Source: GWE2-42-39 sp963668595
GTDB lineage: Bacteria; Bacteroidota; Bacteroidia; Bacteroidales; Prolixibacteraceae
NCBI GenBank assembly: GCA_963668595.1
Contig: OY764876.1
Location: forward strand, 2,294,001 to 2,358,000
Length of the DNA stretch: 64,000 nt
Direction: 5' to 3'
Positions 9,577 through 18,443 of this stretch are shown in pieces; position 1 is the stretch's first letter, and each line of letters opens with the position of its first letter. Made by a program: the position numbers and the translations under genes. The notes under the pieces are model-generated. The model had not been told where the DNA came from, ran no database searches, and saw only the letters and a program-made list of their open reading frames with translations.

Positions 9577-9600
9577 CCGAACCAAACGAACCAAATAATT
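9577..9600 (-). promoter_or_regulatory. Putative operator upstream of the MarR/GbsR-like gene
   Basis: On the minus strand this carries two tandem copies of TTTGGTTCG. The whole 24-bp segment aligns with the one at 9046-9069 at 18 of 24 positions. It lies 45 bp before the regulator's start codon, and a TATATTTG box lies between it and the gene. Autorepression is a reasonable reading. Confidence 0.5.
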
Positions 9601-9706
9601 TTCTGCATTTGTCACTCTTAACATTCTCTTAAAATATACATCTATTGCAAGAGGACAAACAAAACGAAGATTGTACCTTTGTTACCAGCTTCTAAAATAC
9701 AAAAAA

Positions 9707-10666
9707 ATGATTCTTCAGGCACTATTAGTCATCTCCATTATTTTGCAGTTTTTCGCAGTGGGTGTAGCAATCAAGCTAACAAAAGTTACCAAATATAACT
9801 TTTCATGGATTTTATTAACGGTCGGATTTGTACTAATGGCCGTGAGCCGATTGGTTGAATTTCTTCCCTACATCAGTAATTTTGTTCCTCAGGATTTTCG
9901 CGAGATTTTTATCTGGATTGGCGTAACCACCTCGCTTAGTTTCGCAATTGGTGTATTTCTTATCCAGAAAATATTCAAATACATGAAACGCGTAGAAGAT
10001 TCGCGCCGCTTAACAGAAAAGATGTTTCTCAATGCCATTATTCAGGCCGAAGAAAAAGAGCGCAAAAGATTTGCAAAAGACTTGCATGACGGCCTGGGAC
10101 CATTGCTTTCAACGGTTAAGATGTCGGTTTCGTCGCTTGCTCAGATTGAGCACGATCCTTCGTCGGATGAAATTGTACGCAACACCGAGTTAGTGATCGA
10201 CGAAGCAATAAAAAGTCTGAAAGAAATATCAAATAATCTTAGTCCGCATGTGCTCGACAACTTTGGTCTGCTCAGGGCAATTACCAATTTCAGTAATAAA
10301 ATTAATGCAACCCGGGCGGTCCGAATTCGAATCGAATCGAATTTAAAAGACGAACGCTTCGACAACAATACGGAAGTCATTTTATACCGGGTTCTTTGTG
10401 AATTAATTAATAATACAATCAAACACGCCCATGCAAAAAACATTGTTATAAATTTGATGAAAGAAGAAAAAACCATTACCATTGTCTATACCGATGACGG
10501 AAAAGGATTCGATGCTCGAAGACTTACCGACAAACCTTCGGCATCGGGAATGGGTATTTCAAATGTCTTTTCCCGCATCAATTCATTAAAAGGTGAAATA
10601 TCAATAGACAGCAACAAACAACAGGGAACCCTTGTCAATATAAAAGTGAAAACCGAAAATGACTGA
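9707..10666 (+). CDS. Two-component sensor histidine kinase, NarL/DesK type
   Basis: The protein is 319 residues from the ATG at 9707, which I prefer to the TTG at 9671 because a hydrophobic segment begins right there (MILQALLVISIILQF). Three membrane helices occupy about residues 1-100. A HisKA_3 dimerisation domain follows, with the phospho-acceptor His127 in FAKDLHDGLGP, and then a HATPase domain with ELINNTIKHAHAKN (N box) and DDGKGFD (G1). No separate sensor domain exists, so the signal must be sensed through the membrane part. The gene overlaps the response regulator gene by 8 bp, so the pair is co-translated. A TACCTTTG -7 box lies at 9674-9681. Confidence 0.9.
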   Translation: MILQALLVISIILQFFAVGVAIKLTKVTKYNFSWILLTVGFVLMAVSRLVEFLPYISNFVPQDFREIFIWIGVTTSLSFAIGVFLIQKIFKYMKRVEDSRRLTEKMFLNAIIQAEEKERKRFAKDLHDGLGPLLSTVKMSVSSLAQIEHDPSSDEIVRNTELVIDEAIKSLKEISNNLSPHVLDNFGLLRAITNFSNKINATRAVRIRIESNLKDERFDNNTEVILYRVLCELINNTIKHAHAKNIVINLMKEEKTITIVYTDDGKGFDARRLTDKPSASGMGISNVFSRINSLKGEISIDSNKQQGTLVNIKVKTEND

Positions 10667-11312
10667 AAAAAATTATCGAAAAATCATTCTGGTTGACGAC
10701 CACACTTTGTTCCGCAACGGATTAAAAATACTGCTCAACAACCTGAAAGGCTACCGTGTGGTAGGCGAAGCGTCGAATGGAAAAGAATTTCTCGCATTGC
10801 TTGAAACAGTTACTCCCGATTTGGTTTTGCTTGACATTGAAATGCCTGTAATGGACGGAATTGATGCTGCCGAACTGGCCATGCAACGCTACCCTTTGCT
10901 AAAAATCATCACCTTATCGATGTACGGAGAGGAAGATTATTACTACAAAATGGTTAATGCAGGAGTGAAAGGCTTTGTTCTGAAAAACTCAGACATCAAG
11001 GAAGTGAAAGCTGCACTGGAAACAGTTTTTGAAGGCGGAAGTTATTTCTCGTCAGAATTACTTGAAAATCTGGTAAACAACCTGAAAACCATAAAAAAAG
11101 ACAAGGAATCGCACACCGACTTATCCGATCGGGAACTAGAAATTTTGGTACTCATTTGTCAGGGTTATTCGAACCAGGAAATTGCCGACCAGCTTTTTAT
11201 CAGCAAGCGAACTGTTGACAAGCACCGGGCCAATATTCTGGAAAAGAGTGAAAGCAAAAACACAGCTCAACTGGTGGTATATGCCATCAAAAATAAACTG
11301 GTTGAATTATAA
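10659..11312 (+). CDS. LuxR/NarL family response regulator
   Basis: The 217-residue protein consists of a receiver domain (residues 8-125) with the acidic pair DD at 15-16 region, phospho-acceptor Asp59 in LLDIEMPVMDG and Lys in KGFVLKNS. A GerE/LuxR helix-turn-helix occupies about 150-215 (LSDRELEILVLICQGYSNQE, then ISKRTVDKHRANI). It would be phosphorylated by the kinase encoded just upstream. Targets are unknown; no promoter-linked neighbour suggests one, since the next genes converge on it. A bidirectional terminator separates it from rplT. Confidence 0.93.
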   Translation: MTEKNYRKIILVDDHTLFRNGLKILLNNLKGYRVVGEASNGKEFLALLETVTPDLVLLDIEMPVMDGIDAAELAMQRYPLLKIITLSMYGEEDYYYKMVNAGVKGFVLKNSDIKEVKAALETVFEGGSYFSSELLENLVNNLKTIKKDKESHTDLSDRELEILVLICQGYSNQEIADQLFISKRTVDKHRANILEKSESKNTAQLVVYAIKNKLVEL

Positions 11313-11360
11313 AAACCGTTCTACCTGCCGTATTGATTAATCAGGCTCAAACGTAAAGCA

Positions 11361-11396
11361 AAAAAAATCCTGCCGAACCAACGACAGGACTTTTTT
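11361..11396. terminator. Bidirectional terminator between the response regulator and rplT
   Basis: TCCTGCCG (11368-11375) pairs with CGACAGGA (11382-11389) with one mismatch, flanked by seven A on the left and six T on the right. It can therefore end transcription from either side, which fits the convergent genes. Confidence 0.8.
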
Positions 11397-11427
11397 ATAT
11401 GTTTATTTTCACCTTGTTGACGAATTG

Positions 11428-11772
11428 TTATTTCACCTTGTCAACGATTGCTTTGAAAGCAGCCGGATGATTCATTGCTAAATCGGCCAACACTTTACGG
11501 TTAATTTCAATGTTTGCTTTTTTCAACAAACCAATTAACTGAGAATAAGACAAACCTTCCATACGAGCGGCAGCGTTGATACGCTGAATCCACAATGCGC
11601 GGAAGTTTCTCTTTTTTGCTTTCCGGTCGCGGTAAGCATACTGCATCCCTTTTTCAAAGGTGTTTTTTGCTACCGTCCAGACGTTTTTGCGGGCGCCCCA
11701 ATTACCGCGGGTCATTTTGAGGACTTTCTTTCTGCGAGCCCGTGATGCTACTGCATTTACTGATCTTGGCAT
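11428..11772 (-). CDS. rplT: 50S ribosomal protein L20
   Basis: The 114-residue sequence is a full-length L20: basic N-terminal extension (PRSVNAVASRARRKKVLK), then the helical globular domain with FRALWIQRINAAARMEGLSYS and a C-terminal NIEINRKVLADLAMN. L20 binds 23S rRNA early in large-subunit assembly and represses its own operon in several bacteria. It is the last gene of thrS-infC-rpmI-rplT. The 108-bp gap before it contains a hairpin (11793-11826). Just past the stop codon, the last seven codons recur in degenerate form. Confidence 0.98.
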   Translation of the reverse strand: MPRSVNAVASRARRKKVLKMTRGNWGARKNVWTVAKNTFEKGMQYAYRDRKAKKRNFRALWIQRINAAARMEGLSYSQLIGLLKKANIEINRKVLADLAMNHPAAFKAIVDKVK

Positions 11773-11792
11773 AATCTTACATTTTTGAATGG

Positions 11793-11826
11793 TTAGCGTC
11801 CGGCTACCGCCGGATCTTTCGGCTAA
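11793..11826 (-). promoter_or_regulatory. Two-tier hairpin upstream of rplT
   Basis: In the rplT mRNA sense, the inner stem TCCGGC/GCCGGA (11814-11809 and 11804-11799) closes a four-base loop, and an outer stem TTAGC/GCTAA stacks on it across an asymmetric internal loop. It ends 20 nt before the rplT start codon. It has no T tract. It could be a leader that binds L20, but this is inference from position and structure only. Confidence 0.4.
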
Positions 11827-11880
11827 TTCACTCGATTAATCACTCGATTTTTTACTAAACTCTCGTCTAAAAGAAAAACA

Positions 11881-12078
11881 TTACTTCATGTTCAACATCA
11901 ACTTAACGTTGCTTTCGTCAGCTTTCGAAACCATTCCCATGTGAGTCAGGTTGCGTTTGCGCTTGGTCGATTTTTTCGTCAGGATGTGACTTTTAAAAGC
12001 GTGTTTTCTTTTAATTTTACCGGTGCCAGATAATTTAAATCTCTTTTTGGCTCCGGAAATGGTTTTCATCTTTGGCAT
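11881..12078 (-). CDS. rpmI: 50S ribosomal protein L35
   Basis: The product is 65 residues, the standard length, with the L35 signature KMKTISGAKKRFKLSGTGKI and the basic HAFKSHILTKKSTKRKR segment. It is a late-binding large-subunit protein. The gene lies 23 bp after infC and 108 bp before rplT, in the conserved infC-rpmI-rplT order. Confidence 0.98.
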   Translation of the reverse strand: MPKMKTISGAKKRFKLSGTGKIKRKHAFKSHILTKKSTKRKRNLTHMGMVSKADESNVKLMLNMK

Positions 12079-12101
12079 CTTCCTAAAAATTTATTTGAAA
12101 T

Positions 12102-12659
12102 TTATTTCTTCTTCTTAGGTGAAATAAACATGGTCATTCTTTTTCCTTCTAATTGAGGCAATTGCTCAACTTTACCCAATTCTTCCAGCTCTTGTGCAAA
12201 TTTCAGCAACAAAATTTCGCCCTGTTCTTTAAACAGGATCGAACGTCCTTTGAAAAACACATACGCTTTCACTTTTGCGCCTTCTTTCAGGAATTTCTCG
12301 GCATGCCGTAATTTGAACTGAAAATCGTGGTCATCGGTATTGGGTCCAAATCGTATTTCTTTAACCACTACCTTCACCGCATTGGCCTTCATCTCCTTTT
12401 GCTTCTTTTTCTGTTGATAAAGAAACTTCTGGTAATCGATAATTTTACATACCGGCGGGTCAGCATTCGGGGAAATCTCCACCAAATCCAACTCCTGCTC
12501 TTCGGCCATTTTTCGTGCTTCATTCAGGGAATACACTCCCGGATTGTCGATGTTGTCGCCAACTAATCGCACCTGATGGGCACGGATTCGTTCATTTATT
12601 CGATGTTGCGGTGCTGACTCAACCCGCGGCCCTGCATTGAATGGTCTCTTTAAAGCTAT
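12102..12659 (-). CDS. infC: Translation initiation factor IF-3, non-AUG start
   Basis: IF-3 checks the start codon and keeps 30S subunits free of 50S. The protein shows both domains: the N-domain with INERIRAHQVRLVG and LDLVEISPNADPPVCKI, and the C-domain with KEIRFGPNTDDHDFQFK and VKAYVFFKGRS. The conserved INER segment lies upstream of the first GTG at 12572, so that GTG cannot be the start. Reading back in frame reaches a TAG at 12674-12672 without meeting ATG, GTG or TTG. The only suitable codon is ATA at 12659-12657, 8 nt behind AGGAGG, which gives a 185-residue protein beginning MALKRPFN. Unusual starts are a known infC feature, because IF-3 represses its own non-AUG start. Confidence 0.93.
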   Translation of the reverse strand: MALKRPFNAGPRVESAPQHRINERIRAHQVRLVGDNIDNPGVYSLNEARKMAEEQELDLVEISPNADPPVCKIIDYQKFLYQQKKKQKEMKANAVKVVVKEIRFGPNTDDHDFQFKLRHAEKFLKEGAKVKAYVFFKGRSILFKEQGEILLLKFAQELEELGKVEQLPQLEGKRMTMFISPKKKK

Positions 12660-12667
12660 GGCTAAAT

Positions 12668-12673
12668 CCTCCT
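12668..12673 (-). promoter_or_regulatory. Strong Shine-Dalgarno site deciding the infC start
   Basis: AGGAGG on the minus strand, a full anti-SD match, lies 8 nt before the ATA codon at 12659. Such sites are scarce elsewhere in this window, which makes this one a strong pointer to the infC start. Confidence 0.7.
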
Positions 12674-12693
12674 ATTATTAGTTAATACTATTA

Positions 12694-14643
12694 TTAATTA
12701 TAAAATGATGACAATTGCTCTCTTACTTCAGTTTGAACAAGCTGTTCAAACTCGCTCCATCTCATTGTCCCGATATCTCCCTGTCCCTGACGACGAACTG
12801 AAATAGTCTGTGTTTCAGCTTCTTTCTCACCAACCACAAGCAAATACGGAATACGTTTTAATTCGTTGTCCCTGATTTTACGACCGATTTTTTCGTTACG
12901 GTCGTCAACCAAGCTGCGAATATCGGAATTATTTAGAAAATCTGAAACACCTTTTGCATATTCGTTATACTTTTCGCTGATAGGCAGAACTACCACTTGC
13001 TCAGGCGTTAACCACAACGGGAACTTCCCGGCAGTGTGCTCAATCAATACAGCAACAAAACGCTCCATCGAACCAAACGGTGCACGGTGAATCATAATGG
13101 GGCGGTGACGTTTATCGTCAGCTCCAATATATTCAAGCTCAAATCGTTCGGGCAGGTTGTAATCCACCTGAATGGTTCCCAACTGCCATTTACGTCCCAG
13201 TGCATCTTTAATCATAAAGTCGAGTTTCGGACCGTAGAATGCAGCTTCACCCAGTTCAGTCACTGTAATTAAGCCTTTTTCTTCGGCTGCCTCAATAATT
13301 GCACGTTCTGCTTTGTCCCAGTTTTCAGGTGAACCAATATATTTTTCCGGTTTATTTGGGTCGCGCAACGAGATTTGTGCTGTATAATCTTTAAAATCGA
13401 GTGCTTTAAAAATGATGAAAATAATATCGATCACTTTTTTGAACTCGTCTTTCAACTGATCGGGACGACAGTAAATGTGAGCATCATCCTGAGTAAAGCC
13501 ACGCACACGGGTCAGTCCGTGCAATTCGCCGCTTTGCTCGTAACGATAAACTGTTCCGAATTCGGCCATGCGGATTGGCAAATCTTTGTATGACCGAGGT
13601 TTAAATGCATACAATTCGCAGTGGTGAGGGCAGTTCATCGGTTTCAGCATGTACTCTTCGCCTTCCTGCGGAGTTTTAATCACCTGGAATGAGTCAGCTC
13701 CATACTTGGCATAGTGACCTGAGGTTTTATACAGATTCACATCACCAATATGCGGAGTCATTACCTGCTCATAACCAAATTTTTTCTGAACTTTCTTCAA
13801 GAAATCTTCCAGTTGCATGCGCAGCATTGTTCCTTTCGGTAACCACATTGGCAAACCTTGTCCTACTTTTTGCGAGAAAGTAAACAATTCCATCTCTTTT
13901 CCGATTTTACGGTGGTCGCGTTTCTTCGCTTCTTCCATCAAAATCAGATATTCTTCCAACATTTTCTGTTTTGGGAAAGTTACCCCGTAAATACGGGTCA
14001 ACATTTTGTTTTTTTCGTTCCCGCGCCAGTATGCTCCTGCAATTGCAGTGAGTTTTACGGCTTTAATATATTCAGTGTTCGGAAGGTGCGGACCACGGCA
14101 CAAATCAGTGAAATTTCCCTGATTATACAGAGTGATTGTTCCGTCTTCCAGCTCGCTAATCAATTCCAATTTCAATGCATCGCCTTTGGTCTCAAACATT
14201 TTCAGTGCATCCGCCTTCGATATTTCGCTACGAACGATGTTATTCTTCTGTCTTGATAGTTCAAGCATCAGTTTTTCAATCTTTTCCAGATCTTTTTCTG
14301 TAATTTGCTTGCCTTCGGGCAGATCAATATCATAGTAAAAACCGGTGTCAACCGTCGGACCAATTCCAAATTTCGTCCCGGGAAAATACGTTTCAATAGC
14401 TTCGGCCATCAAGTGAGCCGACGAATGCCAGAAAGTTTCCTGACCTTCACGATCTTCCCATTTAAACAGTTTGATTTCGGCATCTTCCAGGATTGGACGA
14501 TTCAAATCCCAAACTGCTCCGTTTACAGAAACAGCCAGAACTTCCTTGGCCAATCGCGGGCTAATCGCCTGAGCAACATCCATTCCTGTTACTCCGCTTT
14601 CGAATTGCCGTTGACTTTTGTCCGGTAATGTTATGGTTATCAT
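12694..14643 (-). CDS. thrS: Threonyl-tRNA synthetase
   Basis: It charges tRNA-Thr in the cytosol. The 649-residue protein has the full class II ThrRS layout: an N-terminal TGS domain (MITITLPDKS...), the editing domain with FWHSSAHLMAEA and the later GDALKLELI region, the catalytic core with the zinc ligand Cys in MLKPMNCPHHCE, motif 2 with TVYRYEQSGELHGLTRVRGF, motif 3 with MIHRAPFGSMERF, and the anticodon-binding domain at the C-terminus. I start at the ATG at 14643 (MITITLPDK), seven codons inside the longest frame, as the TGS domain begins there. infC follows after 34 bp. Confidence 0.97.
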   Translation of the reverse strand: MITITLPDKSQRQFESGVTGMDVAQAISPRLAKEVLAVSVNGAVWDLNRPILEDAEIKLFKWEDREGQETFWHSSAHLMAEAIETYFPGTKFGIGPTVDTGFYYDIDLPEGKQITEKDLEKIEKLMLELSRQKNNIVRSEISKADALKMFETKGDALKLELISELEDGTITLYNQGNFTDLCRGPHLPNTEYIKAVKLTAIAGAYWRGNEKNKMLTRIYGVTFPKQKMLEEYLILMEEAKKRDHRKIGKEMELFTFSQKVGQGLPMWLPKGTMLRMQLEDFLKKVQKKFGYEQVMTPHIGDVNLYKTSGHYAKYGADSFQVIKTPQEGEEYMLKPMNCPHHCELYAFKPRSYKDLPIRMAEFGTVYRYEQSGELHGLTRVRGFTQDDAHIYCRPDQLKDEFKKVIDIIFIIFKALDFKDYTAQISLRDPNKPEKYIGSPENWDKAERAIIEAAEEKGLITVTELGEAAFYGPKLDFMIKDALGRKWQLGTIQVDYNLPERFELEYIGADDKRHRPIMIHRAPFGSMERFVAVLIEHTAGKFPLWLTPEQVVVLPISEKYNEYAKGVSDFLNNSDIRSLVDDRNEKIGRKIRDNELKRIPYLLVVGEKEAETQTISVRRQGQGDIGTMRWSEFEQLVQTEVREQLSSFYN

Positions 14644-14778
14644 TAAATGCGTTTTATAGTTCAAAATTCAGGCTGCAAAGATAATAATCTTCGACGATTC
14701 GAAACAAAAGCATTTTGTTTTTTACACTCAGTTCGCAATAAATTAAAGCATTTACTGTCAGATGCTTTCATTTCGCAC

Positions 14779-14821
14779 AAAAAACAATCGGGTCGTTGCC
14801 AATAACACAACGACCCGATTG
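14779..14821 (-). terminator. Terminator of the DUF6588 gene
   Basis: A perfect 14-bp stem, CAATCGGGTCGTTG (14785-14798) with CAACGACCCGATTG (14808-14821), is followed on the minus strand by six T. It lies 43 bp past the stop of the DUF6588 gene and before thrS. Confidence 0.85.
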
Positions 14822-14864
14822 CAATAAATTTGGTTGTTATCTGAAAAAATCAGGCAAGTATTTT

Positions 14865-15923
14865 CTATCTGAATCCCAAAGAAATACCAGCATTGAACGA
14901 GGTATATTCAGCTTTCGTTACAGAGCCATAAATACTAAAAAATGCCAATTTCAAGCGAAGGCCCGCATCAAAAGCAATGGTTGAGTTCTCAAAATCAAGA
15001 TTAATCGGGTCAATCAACGCATCCTCATCGGTAATTACCAAATCGCCGTTTGTAAGCGCGGTTACTACCGGAAATTTACCTAATAAATCAACCGTCGATT
15101 TACTTGTTGTTTGCATAACACTGCCGAAAACTGTGAGTACACCCATTTTTTTTGAAAGGACTAATCCGTATTTTACGGATGAAGTACTAATTTTCAACAT
15201 CTGATCATCCGTATTTGTAAAAGTTACCGAAGTAATACCACTTCCGTAATCCTGCGGAGTAAAAGTAACTCCGGTTTCGGCATCAATTTTCGCATATCCA
15301 ACAAAAACAGCAGCATCCAACGGAAGATCTTTCAAGGCTGAAATCGACTTCAAAAAATTGTGCTTCAACCCGGCACCAATCATCCCGATATTTGCTTTAT
15401 CCTCGTCAATCGTAAATTTCACCTTTGGCACATAACGCAGCGAAAGATCGGTATGAGGCAGTGCTCCAAATGTAAGTTGCACCATCGGAACAGGAACAAT
15501 GTCAAGATTAATACCAGCCGGAGATTTAAACGAAGCCAGCTCGTGACCCTGATCGTCGGTAACCAACAAACTTGGCCCCTCCTGGTCGGCGCCAGCAATG
15601 GTTGGAGCAATGGTATTTGTTCCAACAACTGATAACCGGGAAAACTGTAGCTCTCTTAAATCGAATGTTTTGGCAGAATTTGGAATTTTAATCGCACTGG
15701 CCGACACCGACAAATCGAAGCCCAGCCATTTGTGTGTTTCAGCCGAGTTGTACCAGCCGTTGTTTAACCCTTCGCCCAAGGCAAAAGCATAAGGTTCGAG
15801 ATATGGTTGAAAAAGTTTATTCGCATCGGCAGCGCCTGCCTTAATAAACTGAACCACATCGCCCTGTGCAACAACCTGTTGACCAGCAACAAAAAGAGTC
15901 AATACAATTAAAATCTTTTTCAT
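14865..15923 (-). CDS. DUF6588 family secreted or outer membrane protein
   Basis: From the ATG at 15923 the protein is about 352 residues with a clear signal peptide (MKKILIVLTLFVAGQQVVAQ). The longest frame would put 32 unrelated residues in front of it, so I discard the upstream ATG. The mature part is beta-rich with alternating hydrophobic residues, and ends in a Phe-Arg after GISLGF, as in outer-membrane beta barrels. The pattern matches the DUF6588 family of Bacteroidota, which has no assigned function. It is a single gene with its own terminator, divergent from the dipeptidyl peptidase gene. Confidence 0.75.
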   Translation of the reverse strand: MKKILIVLTLFVAGQQVVAQGDVVQFIKAGAADANKLFQPYLEPYAFALGEGLNNGWYNSAETHKWLGFDLSVSASAIKIPNSAKTFDLRELQFSRLSVVGTNTIAPTIAGADQEGPSLLVTDDQGHELASFKSPAGINLDIVPVPMVQLTFGALPHTDLSLRYVPKVKFTIDEDKANIGMIGAGLKHNFLKSISALKDLPLDAAVFVGYAKIDAETGVTFTPQDYGSGITSVTFTNTDDQMLKISTSSVKYGLVLSKKMGVLTVFGSVMQTTSKSTVDLLGKFPVVTALTNGDLVITDEDALIDPINLDFENSTIAFDAGLRLKLAFFSIYGSVTKAEYTSFNAGISLGFR

Positions 15924-16227
15924 TATAAATAATTGGTTTTTTAAAGAGTGGAAAACGATCGTTGTTGTGCGAAGAATAATTTTACGATCAACAAGCAATC
16001 GGTTGTTTTCACTACTCATTTTCTATATCGAATTTAAATTTACACAAGCTGTAATAAACTTATTCCTTCGCCGACTAAACAACTGCACATACAAATTTAA
16101 TAAGATCGAACTTAAGTTTTAGTTTTAATTGAATAAAAAGCGATATTAAGCTGGATTAATGATTGAAACATCTTTTTATTCTGAAAAAAAAGTTGAAGTT
16201 TTACACAGCATTAAAACCGACTAAAAT
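15924..16227. other. Divergent intergenic region, no gene seen
   Basis: This AT-rich stretch separates two divergent genes. On the minus strand TAAATTTG (16099-16092) matches the -7 box and would serve the DUF6588 gene with a long leader. I see no convincing -33 element for it, no clear promoter for the plus-strand gene, no hairpin and no small ORF with support. Confidence 0.5.
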
Positions 16228-18420
16228 ATGAAGAAGCTACTTTGGCCTGTTTTGCTGATAATATTATCAATCAGCATTTCCTCTGCACAAAAAAAGATTG
16301 AACTGGAAGATTTATTTGTTCGTGGCACCTTTTCGGAACGAACAGTACGCGGGCTGCGATCGATGAACGACGGACTGCATTATACCACACACGAAAAAGG
16401 GAACAGCGTAGTAAAATACAGCTACAAAACCGGCCAACAAGTAGCTGTGCTTTTCGATTTATCGAAAATTGAAAATGCTCCAATTAAAAGTTTCAGCGAC
16501 TACCAGTTTAGCGACGACGAAACCAAACTGCTGCTGACCACCAACCGCAAAGCGATTTACCGCCGCACATATACGGCCGATTATTACGTTTGGAACTCGG
16601 TAACAGAAGAACTTACTCCGGTTTCGGAAAAAGGAAGCCAACAAGTCGCCACATTTTCGCCTGACGGAGAGCGTGTTGCCTTTGTGCGCGACAATAATAT
16701 TTTTATTAAAAATCTGAAATTTGGTACTGAAAGTCAGGTTACCTGGAACGGTAAAAAGAATGAAATAATTAATGGTGTACCGGATTGGGTTTACGAAGAA
16801 GAATTTTCGATGAATAAAGCTTTCGAATGGTCGCCCGACAGCAAAATGCTGGCCTTCATTCGTTTTGACGAAACTGAAGTTCCGGTTTTTGGGATGACTA
16901 TGTTCAAAGGATTAAGTCCCGAGCTGGAAGACAACAAGTTGTATCCCGAAAATTATCAGTTTAAATATCCCAAAGCAGGTGAAAAGAATTCGCTGGTTAC
17001 AGTACACGTGTACGAACTAAAATCGAAAACAACCATACTAGTTGATGCCGGAGAAGAAACAGACATTTACATTCCGCGTATCCGCTGGACTCCCGATGCA
17101 GCCGAGCTTTCAGTAATGCGCCTCAACCGACTGCAAAACCGGTTGGATGTACTGATGGCCAATCCGTACACCGGCGACTCACGCCTTTTCTTTACCGAAA
17201 AAAACAAACGCTACATTTCGGAAGATTTTCTGGATGATTTTATCTTTTTGCCCGACAATCAGCATTTTGTAATCACCAGCGAACGAAACGGATATTCGCA
17301 TCTGTACCTGTACAACCGGCAAGGGTACGAACTGGGGCAACTTACCGACGGGAAATTTGATGTAACTAAATTTTATGGCTACGACAGTGAGAAGAAATTC
17401 TTTTACTATCAGGCAGCAAAAGAGTCGCCCATGCGCCGCGAAATATATTATGTGAGCCTCGACCGGAAGAAATTTGGCAAACTTTCGCAGCAAAACGGAA
17501 CCAACAATGCAGATTTCAGCAATGGATTCAAATATTTCATCAACTATTTTACCAGTATCGGCACTCCCAACAAGGTTACTTTGCACGACAGCAAAGGAAC
17601 ACTGATTCGCACACTGGAAGACAATAAAGAGTTACAGGAAAAACTGAAAGATTATCAAATTCAGCCGAAAGAATTTTTCACATTCAAAACTTCAGAAAAT
17701 ATTGAACTGAATGGATGGATGATAAAACCTGCCGGATTTGATGTGAATAAAAAATACCCGGTAATTCTGACCCAATACAGTGGCCCAAATTCACAATCGG
17801 TACTCGACAAATGGGGAATCGGCTGGAACGAATACCTTGCACAGGAAGGCTATTTAATTGTTTGTGTCGATCCGCGTGGAACGGGAGCCAGAGGCGAAGA
17901 TTTCAGAAAGGTCACCTATATGCAACTAGGGAAATACGAGTCGGACGATCATATTGAAACGGCTAAATACCTGGGATCGCTTCCCTATGTCGATAAAAAC
18001 AAAATTGGCATGTGGGGATGGAGTTATGGTGGTTTTATGACTGCCTTGACATTGGGTAAAGGCGGCGATTTGTTCCGTGCTGGTATCTCAGTGGCTCCGG
18101 TCACTCACTACCGCTATTACGACTCGGTTTATACTGAACGTTACATGCGTACCCCACAGGAAAACCCGGATGGTTACGAAGATAATTCGGTGTTTGCCCA
18201 CGCAGCCGGCATTAAAGGCCGACTATTGCTTGTACATGGTTCGGCTGACGACAATGTGCATGTACAAAACACAATGGAACTAACCGAAGCACTGGTTCAG
18301 GCTGGTGTTCAATTCGACATGGCCATCTACACCAACCGGAATCATGGCATTTATGGGGGAAAAACCACCATGCACCTGTATAAACGCTTTAACGATTTTT
18401 TAGAGAAAAACCTGAGATAA
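16228..18420 (+). CDS. Dipeptidyl peptidase IV (S9B family)
   Basis: The 730-residue protein carries a signal peptide (to about residue 20, SSAQ), an eight-bladed beta-propeller DPP4_N domain (about 100-450) and an alpha/beta-hydrolase domain (about 510-730). The catalytic triad is visible: Ser599 in GWSYGG, Asp674 or 675 in GSADDNVH and His706 in NRNHGIYGG. The propeller segment DWVYEEEF holds the Glu pair that grips the free N-terminus of the substrate in DPP4. It should release X-Pro or X-Ala dipeptides from peptides in the periplasm. It stands alone; the shared terminator with the next, convergent gene follows. Confidence 0.95.
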   Translation: MKKLLWPVLLIILSISISSAQKKIELEDLFVRGTFSERTVRGLRSMNDGLHYTTHEKGNSVVKYSYKTGQQVAVLFDLSKIENAPIKSFSDYQFSDDETKLLLTTNRKAIYRRTYTADYYVWNSVTEELTPVSEKGSQQVATFSPDGERVAFVRDNNIFIKNLKFGTESQVTWNGKKNEIINGVPDWVYEEEFSMNKAFEWSPDSKMLAFIRFDETEVPVFGMTMFKGLSPELEDNKLYPENYQFKYPKAGEKNSLVTVHVYELKSKTTILVDAGEETDIYIPRIRWTPDAAELSVMRLNRLQNRLDVLMANPYTGDSRLFFTEKNKRYISEDFLDDFIFLPDNQHFVITSERNGYSHLYLYNRQGYELGQLTDGKFDVTKFYGYDSEKKFFYYQAAKESPMRREIYYVSLDRKKFGKLSQQNGTNNADFSNGFKYFINYFTSIGTPNKVTLHDSKGTLIRTLEDNKELQEKLKDYQIQPKEFFTFKTSENIELNGWMIKPAGFDVNKKYPVILTQYSGPNSQSVLDKWGIGWNEYLAQEGYLIVCVDPRGTGARGEDFRKVTYMQLGKYESDDHIETAKYLGSLPYVDKNKIGMWGWSYGGFMTALTLGKGGDLFRAGISVAPVTHYRYYDSVYTERYMRTPQENPDGYEDNSVFAHAAGIKGRLLLVHGSADDNVHVQNTMELTEALVQAGVQFDMAIYTNRNHGIYGGKTTMHLYKRFNDFLEKNLR

Positions 18421-18443
18421 TCTGATTCTCAAACAGGAATACA

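Noticed and set aside
12102..12572. GTG at 12572 as start of IF-3
   Set aside because: It would remove the conserved INERIRAHQ segment of the N-domain that is encoded in frame upstream.
13858..14256. Plus-strand open frame of 132 codons inside thrS
   Set aside because: It is antisense to conserved ThrRS motifs and has no independent support.
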